Of a stretch of 60,655 nt of DNA, positions 55,546 through 60,655 are shown in pieces (positions within the stretch are counted from its first letter, which is position 1; the number at the start of each line of letters is the position of its first letter). The position numbers and the translations under genes were made by a program. This DNA is from Mycolicibacter heraklionensis. GTDB lineage: Bacteria; Actinomycetota; Actinomycetes; Mycobacteriales; Mycobacteriaceae. Under the pieces are notes generated by a model, which did not search any database, was not told where the DNA came from, and saw only the letters and a list, made by a program, of their open reading frames with translations. The stretch covers positions 1 to 60,655 of the forward strand of contig LZME01000079.1 of assembly GCA_001673575.1 (NCBI GenBank). Reading direction: 5' to 3'.

Positions 55546-56307
55546 ATGAAGAAAATCATCTTCGGCGTCGCACTGTGTGGCGCCGCGTTGGCGTTCGCCG
55601 GTGCAGCCAACGCCGCCAACGACAACCAGTACGACTTCCTCTATGGCTCAACCGACGCGTTGGTCTTGGGCCCGACGGGCATCGCGACACCAACCGCCAA
55701 CTACATCAGCAACGGGATCGACCTGTACCTCGATCCGCTGGGTTACGGCGGCACCGTCGCGTCTTCCGAGGCGCTGAGCATGCCCAACAGCTGGGACTTC
55801 TTGAGCAGCGTTCCGGAGGGGCAAGCCATCCTCGTCGACGCGATCCTCGCCGACTACAACGCCGGCGAGATGGGCTGCGACGCCTCGGGCGTGTGCAGCG
55901 ACCCGCTGACCATTTTCACCTACTCCCAGAGCAGCCTCATCGCCTCCTACGCCCAGGAGCAACTCGCTGATGCCGGCGTCCCCACCGACGCCTTGCGTTT
56001 CGTGATGCTCGGCGCCAACCCCGCCGCGGTCCCCACCGACCTGTACCCCACCGAAGTGTTCAACATCCAAGGTGACGTCTTCGCGGACAACTTGGGCAAG
56101 AGCTGGTGGGACCTGCTGTTCGGGAACACAAGTTGGCAGGACCTGCTCTACGGCCTGGCACTGCATCAGGTCTATCTGGGTTTGACGCCAGAACAAATCG
56201 ATTCAGCCACATCGACTGTCGACGGGTTGACCACGTTCAACGACATTCCAACGCTCGACACCGGCGATCTGATCCAAGCGCTGTTCAACTCGTTCTTTGC
56301 CGTGTGA
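55546..56307 (+). CDS. PE-PPE-domain (serine esterase-like) secreted protein
   Basis: 253 residues. Signal peptide MKKIIFGVALCGAALAFAGA, cleavage after ANA (Ala23). The body matches the PE-PPE domain (PF08237-type alpha/beta hydrolase): GTDALVLGPTG-like opening, ISNGIDLYLDPLG, then the nucleophile region FTYSQSS (Ser127 in the modified GxSxS pentapeptide), and TDALRFVMLGANP. No PE or PPE N-terminal domain is present, so export uses its own signal. ATG at 55546 behind AAGGGGG. A strong hairpin follows the stop. Confidence 0.83.
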   Translation: MKKIIFGVALCGAALAFAGAANAANDNQYDFLYGSTDALVLGPTGIATPTANYISNGIDLYLDPLGYGGTVASSEALSMPNSWDFLSSVPEGQAILVDAILADYNAGEMGCDASGVCSDPLTIFTYSQSSLIASYAQEQLADAGVPTDALRFVMLGANPAAVPTDLYPTEVFNIQGDVFADNLGKSWWDLLFGNTSWQDLLYGLALHQVYLGLTPEQIDSATSTVDGLTTFNDIPTLDTGDLIQALFNSFFAV

Positions 56308-56318
56308 TCTCTAGGAGA

Positions 56319-56351
56319 GGTGTTGAGCCGGGCGACGCTCGGCTCAACACC
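56319..56351 (+). terminator. Strong hairpin terminator after the PE-PPE gene
   Basis: GGTGTTGAGCCG (56319-56330) pairs perfectly with CGGCTCAACACC (56340-56351) around a 9-nt loop, 11 bp after the stop codon. There is no T tract, as is common in mycobacteria. It also lies beyond the 3' end of the minus-strand tRNA gene, so it may end both transcripts. Confidence 0.75.
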
Positions 56352-56394
56352 GCCTGGAGGACGTCAGTATCGCCGCACGGCATGAGATGAAACG

Positions 56395-56471
56395 TGGTAG
56401 GGCGGGCGGGGCTCGAACCCGCGACCAATGGATTATGAGTCCACGGCTCTAACCAACTGAGCTACCGCCCC
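56395..56471 (-). tRNA. tRNA with CAT anticodon (Met, or Ile2 if lysidine-modified)
   Basis: A 77-nt cloverleaf including genomically encoded CCA: acceptor GGGGCGG/CCGCCCT, D arm GCTC...GAGC, anticodon stem GTGGA/TCCAT with loop CTCATAA (anticodon CAT), T arm GCGGG-TTCGAAC-CCCGC. The variable loop TTGGTC resembles the E. coli tRNA-Ile2 pattern more than elongator Met (GGGGTC), so the isoleucine-AUA tRNA is possible. It is not the initiator, whose acceptor lacks a 1-72 pair. Confidence 0.93.
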
Positions 56472-56606
56472 TGATACGCATGTGCGCGGGAACCATCGTG
56501 CCATGCCGCGCCAGCGGCGTCTCCACGCGCCGTCGTCCCCATCCACGTCCGGGAACCGCCGAGCTCGTCCGCCATGTCACGCACCGACGACACGTCTAAT
56601 CATCTT

Positions 56607-56628
56607 CATATTGCAATGTCTGCATATG
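56607..56628. promoter_or_regulatory. AT-rich palindrome before the His-rich peptide gene
   Basis: CATAT (56607-56611) and ATATG (56624-56628) flank TGCA-type inner half-sites (CATATTGCA ... TGCATATG, one-base offset), 19 bp before the ATG of a His-rich peptide. AT-rich 12-2-12-like dyads of this kind are bound by ArsR/SmtB metal sensors. Metal control is an inference from the product. Confidence 0.45.
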
Positions 56629-56646
56629 TCATGTAGCGTCGCTGCC

Positions 56647-56799
56647 ATGAACACGACAGAGCACCAGACCCACTCCCACACCGAACACACCCACGGCCCC
56701 GACTGCGGCCACGAGGCGGTTCAGCACGGCGACCACGTGGACTACCTACACGATGGTCATCGTCACGCCGCTCACGGTGACCACTACGACGAGCACTGA
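56647..56799 (+). CDS. 50-residue histidine-rich putative metal-binding peptide
   Basis: 50 residues containing 14 histidines, one cysteine (Cys20) and many acidic residues, e.g. THGPDCGHEAVQHGDHVDYL and HDGHRHAAHGDHYDEH. I recall similar small proteins, sometimes labelled zinc transporter permease, in many bacteria, but without proven function. No signal peptide or membrane segment. It has its own upstream AT-rich palindrome and its own terminator (56824-56861), so it is a single-gene unit. Likely role: Zn or Ni/Co buffering or delivery. Confidence 0.82.
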   Translation: MNTTEHQTHSHTEHTHGPDCGHEAVQHGDHVDYLHDGHRHAAHGDHYDEH

Positions 56800-56823
56800 T
56801 CACTCACCAACCCATACGCAATC

Positions 56824-56861
56824 GATGAGGAAGGCTCCGCACCAGCGGGGCCTTCCTCATC
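56824..56861. terminator. Bidirectional hairpin terminator between His-rich peptide and sigma factor genes
   Basis: GATGAGGAAGGCTCCGC (56824-56840) pairs with GCGGGGCCTTCCTCATC (56845-56861), 17 bp with one T-G wobble and an ACCA loop. It lies 25 bp after the peptide stop and 11 bp after the convergent sigma-factor stop, so it can terminate both. Confidence 0.8.
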
Positions 56862-56871
56862 AGCAGGCGGG

Positions 56872-57759
56872 CTACTTGCCGCTGACCGGCTCGTCCGGCG
56901 GATCGGGCAGATCCATGCCGGCCAACCGAACCGGGTCGGCGATCGACACGATGCCTACCAGCCGACCATCTCGGACCGTGCACGCCATCAAAGCCAGCGG
57001 CCGGCCCGTCGGCCCCCAGCCCAAGATTCCCGGCACGCCGTTGACCAGGACACGGCGCGCGGTGATGCGGGCCCCGTGCCCTCGGCGTACCGCGTCTAGG
57101 ACCGCACTGGATCCGGTCGTGACAGTCACCCCGCGCACCGTGTGCTGACGCCAGGTGACGTCGGGGTCGAGTACCTGTAGGAGAGCGTCGAAGTCGCCGC
57201 CCTGCGCGGCGGCCAAGAACGCATCGACGACCTCGCGCTGCACACGCCGATCCCCCGCCGGCGCGGGTACGTCCTGGACTTTGCGGCGTGCCCGGCTGGC
57301 CGCCATCTTGACGGCATCAGCCGACTTCCCCACGATCGGGCCGATCTCGGCGAACGGCACCGCGAACATGTCGTGCAGCACGAACGCGAGCCGTTCCTCG
57401 GGTCGCAGCGACCCCAGCACGACCAGCAGCGCCAGGCCGACTGAATCCGACAGCACCGCAACGTCTTCGGGGGTGCCGCGGTCATCGGTCACAACGAGCT
57501 CGGGAAGGTCCTGATCGATCGAGACTTCGGGCCGGGCGGCACGCGACCGCAGGGTGTCGATGCAGATCCGGCCGATCACCGTCGTCAACCACCCCGACAG
57601 ATTGTCGATCGTGTCAACGTCCTGGCGGGACAGTCGCAGCCACGCCTCCTGGACCGCATCTTCGGCGTCGGACCCCGAACCGAGCACCCGGTACGCCAAC
57701 GCCAGCAGGCGATGACGCTGCTGCTCGAAGGCCTGTGCCAGCTGCGTCTCGGTGGTCAT
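56872..57759 (-). CDS. ECF sigma factor with SnoaL-like C-terminal domain (SigJ/ECF41 type)
   Basis: 295 residues. Sigma region 2 (RLLALAYRVLGSGSDAEDAV, QEAWLRLSR) binds the -10, region 4 (LRPEERLAFVLHDMFAVPFA, EIGPIVGKSADAVKMAASRA) the -35. The last ~110 residues are a SnoaL/NTF2-like domain (VDAFLAAAQGGDFDALLQVL, DPDVTWRQH), which in ECF41-type sigma factors replaces a separate anti-sigma factor. It is divergent from a DoxX-like gene across a symmetrical promoter that it probably recognises itself. Start ATG at 57759 with GAGGTAACC just upstream. Confidence 0.88.
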   Translation of the reverse strand: MTTETQLAQAFEQQRHRLLALAYRVLGSGSDAEDAVQEAWLRLSRQDVDTIDNLSGWLTTVIGRICIDTLRSRAARPEVSIDQDLPELVVTDDRGTPEDVAVLSDSVGLALLVVLGSLRPEERLAFVLHDMFAVPFAEIGPIVGKSADAVKMAASRARRKVQDVPAPAGDRRVQREVVDAFLAAAQGGDFDALLQVLDPDVTWRQHTVRGVTVTTGSSAVLDAVRRGHGARITARRVLVNGVPGILGWGPTGRPLALMACTVRDGRLVGIVSIADPVRLAGMDLPDPPDEPVSGK

Positions 57760-57760
57760 C

Positions 57761-57823
57761 GGTTACCTCTCGTGGTCGCGGTCCGTCATAGGTAATGACG
57801 AACCCCACCCGACCGAGGTAACC
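57761..57823. promoter_or_regulatory. Mirror-image divergent ECF promoter (GGTTACC-N16-CGTCAT on both strands)
   Basis: Plus strand: GGTTACC at 57761-57767, 16-bp spacer, CGTCAT at 57784-57789. Minus strand: GGTTACC (complement of 57817-57823), 16-bp spacer, CGTCAT (complement of 57795-57800). The two halves are exactly symmetrical about 57792. The CGTC -10 and 16-bp spacing fit the recalled ECF41/SigJ consensus (TGTCACA-N16-CGTC), with a different -35. Each -35 lies in the leader of the opposite gene. It should give autoregulated divergent expression of the sigma factor and the DoxX-like gene. Confidence 0.65.
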
Positions 57824-57838
57824 ACGAAGGAGTACGCC

Positions 57839-58222
57839 ATGGACACCGCCCTGTGGATCATCGCCGGCGTCGCCGCGGCCGCATACGCCATCGGCGGCGC
57901 CGCCCTGCTACTGCTGCCCCGGGCGAAGTACCGCGCACTGGCGGCCAATCAGCACTGGGTCGACGATTTCGGCGACGGCCACCTCAAAGCCATTGGCGCC
58001 ATCAAGCTGGCCGGTGCGACTGGCCTGGTTCTCCCGGCCGCCGTAGGCGTGGCGCCCCTGGCGATGCCGATCGCCGCCACCGGGCTGATGCTGTTCATGG
58101 TCGGTGCCGCCACCACCCGGTTCCGCCGCAGCGAGTGGACCTATATGGCCGGCGACGTCGTCTTTATCGCGATGTTCACGTTCCTGGCCTGGGGCCGATT
58201 CGTGCTGCACCCGTTCGCCTGA
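57839..58222 (+). CDS. DoxX-like small membrane protein
   Basis: 127 residues with four predicted transmembrane helices (ALWIIAGVAAAAYAIGGAAL, then LKAIGAIKLAGATGLVLPAA, APLAMPIAATGLMLFMVGAA, VVFIAMFTFLAWGRF). The GHLKAIGAIKLAGATGL segment is typical of DoxX-like proteins, which are linked to thiosulfate/quinone redox and thiol stress. GAAGGAG precedes the ATG at 57839. Divergent from and probably controlled by the ECF sigma factor. Its 3' end overlaps the convergent MddA-like gene by 47 bp. Confidence 0.82.
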   Translation: MDTALWIIAGVAAAAYAIGGAALLLLPRAKYRALAANQHWVDDFGDGHLKAIGAIKLAGATGLVLPAAVGVAPLAMPIAATGLMLFMVGAATTRFRRSEWTYMAGDVVFIAMFTFLAWGRFVLHPFA

Positions 58223-58943
58223 ACCCGCCGGGCACCAGCATCGGCACCTGGCGGCGATACTGCCGGTATTGCTCGCCGAGCGCGGCCACCAGGTCGCGTT
58301 CCTCCAGCTGCACCGCGACCAAGATGAAGCACGTGGCCGCGACCGCGAACAACAAGTGCCCGGCCGTCATGGTGGGCGTGGCCCAGAACGCGATCACGAA
58401 CCCCACCATCAGCGGATGACGCACCACCCGGTAGAGGGCCCGGGCGTGAAAGCCGACATGGGAGTAGGGCTGTGATCGCCAGGCGAGATACACCTGACGC
58501 AGCCCGAACAGGTCCACGTGACTGATCATGAACGTCGACGCCAGGGCTATTGCCCAGCCGATCCAGAACAGTCCCCACAACACCGCCCGCTCCGCGGGCA
58601 TCGTCAGGTTCCAAATGCTCGTCGGGATCGGCCGCCACTGCCAATACAGCAGGACCAGAACCAAATTCGACGCCAAAACGTAGGTGCTGCGTTCGATGCT
58701 CTCCGGCACAACGCGGGTCAGCAGGCGCTTGAATGCCGGGCGCGCCATCACGCTGTGCTGCACCGCGAACAGCGCCACCAGCGCGACATCGATGACTACC
58801 GCCAACCCGACGGGCGCCGGCGGGCCGTGGTCGACGCTGCGCGGCACGACGAAGTTGCCGAGAAAGCCGACCAGGTACAGGAAAACCGCGAGGAAACCGA
58901 GATAGTTGAGTGCCCCGTAGGCCAGGGCAAGATAACGGGCCAT
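58176..58943 (-). CDS. Methanethiol S-methyltransferase-like (MddA/NnrU-ICMT) membrane protein
   Basis: 255 residues with about six membrane helices. HSVMARPAFKRLLTRVVPES and ERSTYVLASNLVLVLLYWQW with WRPIP match the MddA family that methylates methanethiol to dimethyl sulfide. The C-terminal LYRVVRHPLMVGFVIAFWAT and LEERDLVAALGEQYRQYRRQ are the general ICMT/PEMT motif. The ATG at 58943 follows GGGAGGG; the first ATG at 59003 has none. Rv3238c is a recalled homologue. The 47-bp convergent overlap with DoxX gives antisense potential. Confidence 0.82.
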   Translation of the reverse strand: MARYLALAYGALNYLGFLAVFLYLVGFLGNFVVPRSVDHGPPAPVGLAVVIDVALVALFAVQHSVMARPAFKRLLTRVVPESIERSTYVLASNLVLVLLYWQWRPIPTSIWNLTMPAERAVLWGLFWIGWAIALASTFMISHVDLFGLRQVYLAWRSQPYSHVGFHARALYRVVRHPLMVGFVIAFWATPTMTAGHLLFAVAATCFILVAVQLEERDLVAALGEQYRQYRRQVPMLVPGGFRRTGAARIGPRPGT

Positions 58944-59057
58944 CAGACCCTCCCCAATTTGCCGACTCCGCCATCGTAGCCCCCCGAACCCGCAGGTCAC
59001 CATAGGTTTCGTCGGGCAAGTGATCGAGCATTACCAAGGTCGGCTTACTATCCCAAG

Positions 59058-59921
59058 ATGACCGCGGAAACCTTCGTCACCCACGCGCCCGGCGATGTCC
59101 GGATCATCGCCGATCGCCACGGTGACCCCGACGCGCGCGCCGTGGTGTTCCTGCACGGCGGCGGGCAGACCCGCCGATCCTGGGGACGGGCCGCCGCGGC
59201 CGTGGCCGAGCGCGGCTGGCAGGCGGTCACCGTCGACCTGCGCGGCCACGGCGAGTCGGATTGGGCGAGCGAGGGCGACTACCGATTGGTCAGCTTCGCC
59301 GCCGACGTTCACGAGGTGCTGCGCACCCTGCCGCCGGACCCGGTCCTGGTCGGGGCCTCCCTCGGCGGGTGCACCGCGATGCTGCTCAGCGGCGAACTGG
59401 CACCGGGGGCCGCCAGTGCGGTGGTGCTGGTCGACATCGTGCCCAACATGGATGCCGCTGGCGCGCAGCGCGTGCAGGCGTTCATGGCCGAGAACATGGA
59501 GTCCGGCTTCGACTCCCTCGATGAGGTCGCCGACGCGATCGCCGCCTACAACCCGCACCGGCCCCGCCCCGCCGATCTGGGCGGGCTCACCACCAACCTG
59601 CGCCGGCGCGGCGACCGTTGGTACTGGCACTGGGACCCGCAGTTCATCAACGGCCCCGAGCACCAGGGACCGATGGAGATCCACGATGTCGAGCGGCTCA
59701 ACGCCGCGGTGCAGACCATCCTCGACGGCGGTGTACCGATGTTGCTGGTACGCGGCCAGCTCAGCGACCTGGTCAGCGCGGCCAACGCCGAGGAGTTCTT
59801 GGCCCGGTTCCCACAGGTGGAGTTCGTCGATGTTGCCGGGGCCGGTCATATGGTCGCCGGGGACCGCAACGACATCTTCGCCGACGCCATCTTGGGCTTT
59901 TTGGCGCGGCACTCCGCCTGA
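59058..59921 (+). CDS. Alpha/beta hydrolase
   Basis: 287 residues. Oxyanion region [12 protein letters not shown], early [10 protein letters not shown], nucleophile GASLGG (serine in G-x-S-x-G), late Asp in RGQLSDLV and His in [10 protein letters not shown], the complete triad. It resembles epoxide hydrolase/lactonase-type intracellular hydrolases. There are 2 bp between its stop and that of the convergent AhpD/CMD gene. Substrate unknown. Confidence 0.87.
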   Translation: MTAETFVTHAPGDVRIIADRHGDPDARAVVFLHGGGQTRRSWGRAAAAVAERGWQAVTVDLRGHGESDWASEGDYRLVSFAADVHEVLRTLPPDPVLVGASLGGCTAMLLSGELAPGAASAVVLVDIVPNMDAAGAQRVQAFMAENMESGFDSLDEVADAIAAYNPHRPRPADLGGLTTNLRRRGDRWYWHWDPQFINGPEHQGPMEIHDVERLNAAVQTILDGGVPMLLVRGQLSDLVSAANAEEFLARFPQVEFVDVAGAGHMVAGDRNDIFADAILGFLARHSA

Positions 59922-59923
59922 GT

Positions 59924-60477
59924 TCAGCCGAACACGGTCTGGCCGTCTGCATCCAGCAGATAGCGCTCGGTGCCGTCGGCGACGCGCGGTGCGTCGGCAG
60001 CCAGTGCCACCGCAATCTTGTTGCCGGCGTTGCGCATCACATCCAACGTCAGCTCGACAGCCTGCTCATCGGTGAAGTGCCGGCGCACCCCGGCAACCAC
60101 CTCGGCGTCGATGTGCGCCGGCGTCCAAACCAGCGCGTCGACGTAGCGCAGCGCGGCCTGCTGCGCCTCGCTGAGCAGCGACGACTCCTCGAAGTGCTCG
60201 ATGTCGCCGTAGAGCGACTCGGACCCGCCGGCGTCCAGCGCGGTCGTCTCGCGCAGCGATTTGCACAGCCGGCAGTTGTGCTGGGCCGCACCACGCAGCC
60301 GCACCACCTCGGAGGTCACCGGATCCAGGGACCGCAACCGGGCGACCGCGGGCATAAACCCGTTGAACAACGCGTCGGCGGGGTGGCCGGAGTGATCCCA
60401 GACGATGGTGTCCGGCCACGGCACCGCGACACCGACGGCGTCGAGCCCGGCACGCACCCGTGGCACGAAGTCGCCGA
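59924..60477 (-). CDS. AhpD/carboxymuconolactone-decarboxylase family protein (5' end lost in fold-back)
   Basis: About 184 codons to the stop at 59924. The redox motif is [10 protein letters not shown] (two Cys), followed by [19 protein letters not shown] and [20 protein letters not shown], the CMD fold. The start is missing: coding sequence upstream of 60477 continues on the plus strand (60479-60580), and joining the two gives at least 217 residues. An ATG-like start at 60466 is therefore not the true one. Convergent with the alpha/beta hydrolase. Confidence 0.75.
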
Positions 60478-60652
60478 ACAGTTCAGTGTCGACGTCTCGA
60501 CGATCACCGACGCTCAGCGGGAGCGGCTGCGGGAGGCGCTGGGGGACAGGGCCTTTGATGCCGTCGTTCAGATGTACATCGGCGACTTCGTGCCACGGGT
60601 GCGTGCCGGGCTCGACGCCGTCGGTGTCGCGGTGCCGTGGCCGGACACCATC
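60404..60652. repeat. 74-bp perfect inverted repeat forming a fold-back at the right end (60404-60477 / 60579-60652)
   Basis: Bases 60404-60477 are the exact reverse complement of 60579-60652; the match was checked base by base and stops at 60478/60578. The final TGA (60653-60655) does not match. The 101-bp loop is the upstream coding part of the same CMD gene in opposite orientation. This mirrors the 77-bp fold-back at the left end. Confidence 0.92.
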
Positions 60653-60655
60653 TGA
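60479..60655 (+). CDS. N-terminal part of the same CMD-family gene, inverted by the fold-back
   Basis: Plus-strand codons from 60479 read [40 protein letters not shown] and on to AVPWPDTI, the last 24 residues repeating the minus-strand protein. The true next codons (Val-Trp-Asp) are on the minus strand at 60403 and below; here the sequence ends in TGA. It is not an independent gene. No ATG, GTG or TTG lies before the conserved part, so the real start is outside the window. Confidence 0.75.
   Translation, partial: QFSVDVSTITDAQRERLREALGDRAFDAVVQMYIGDFVPRVRAGLDAVGVAVPWPDTI

Noticed and set aside
60066..60507. Several minus-strand open frames covering the right end, including one starting with MPRVRAGL at 60466
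   Set aside because: The true CMD gene continues upstream on the inverted copy; these starts are created by the fold-back.

Overview
The window looks like a whole contig from a mycobacterium (Mycobacteriaceae; species not assignable by eye). The evidence is very high G+C, GTG starts, three cutinase-like proteins, two MPT63-type secreted proteins, a mycothiol-dependent dehydrogenase, a 13E12-type HNH gene with a mycobacterial LexA box, a PE-PPE-domain esterase and an AccD6-type carboxylase. Gene order over roughly the first 21 kb matches, from memory, M. tuberculosis Rv2247 to Rv2265 with insertions: accD6, glpD1, TetR, flavoprotein Rv2251, diacylglycerol kinase Rv2252, Rv2256c, Rv2257c, mscR Rv2259, Rv2260, Rv2264c, Rv2265. 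No phage, insertion sequence, CRISPR array or rRNA was seen.

Layout. 1-503: two pieces of the 3' end of accD6 in opposite orientation, joined by a perfect 77-bp inverted repeat (fold-back contig end). 582-5494: arylsulfatase lipoprotein, SDR with divergent LysR regulator, membrane methyltransferase. 5619-10286: glycerol-phosphate/ether-lipid module (glpD and TetR, divergent from an alkyl-DHAP-synthase-like flavoprotein and a lipid kinase). 10314-18418: DUF3145 protein, serine hydrolase, AraC regulator over tandem operator-like repeats, D-aminoacylase-type amidohydrolase, mscR plus MBL hydrolase, SHOCT protein, SABATH methyltransferase. 18415-25932: membrane-tethered Hsp70-like protein, MFS transporter, two cutinases, ThDP enzyme with FAD-linked hydroxyacid oxidase. 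25939-34302: tex, SOS-boxed HNH gene, ankyrin-type protein, fadD and SDR, glycoside hydrolase. 34369-38107: a kinase lacking the HRD aspartate, followed by two MPT63-like secreted proteins with GTPLP-repeat tails.

38120-51943: redox-rich accessory genes. First comes a three-gene Rieske oxygenase / reductase / acyl-CoA-dehydrogenase-like operon with a divergent TetR, then an antiporter and a cutinase. Next is a long minus-strand run of nine genes (esterase, SDR, diiron ferritin-like enzyme, Baeyer-Villiger monooxygenase, MerR, SnoaL-like, two AhpD/CMD proteins, DUF2652) that resembles the M. tuberculosis mymA operon in part. 52015-56307: secreted Ig-like/PI-PLC protein, an unrecognised mycobacterial secreted protein, a PE-PPE esterase. 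56395-60655: a CAT-anticodon tRNA, a 50-residue His-rich peptide, an ECF sigma factor divergent from a DoxX-like gene across a mirror-image promoter, a methanethiol-methyltransferase-like protein, an alpha/beta hydrolase, and an AhpD/CMD gene cut by a second fold-back at the right end.

The strongest leads are the mirror-image ECF promoter (57761-57823), the His-rich peptide with its upstream palindrome, the predicted pseudokinase beside the MPT63-like pair, and the diiron/BVMO cluster with a 26-bp palindrome at its head. Both contig ends carry fold-back inverted repeats that are most likely artefacts and should be trimmed before analysing accD6 or the terminal CMD gene. Comparisons with named genes are from memory and were not searched.
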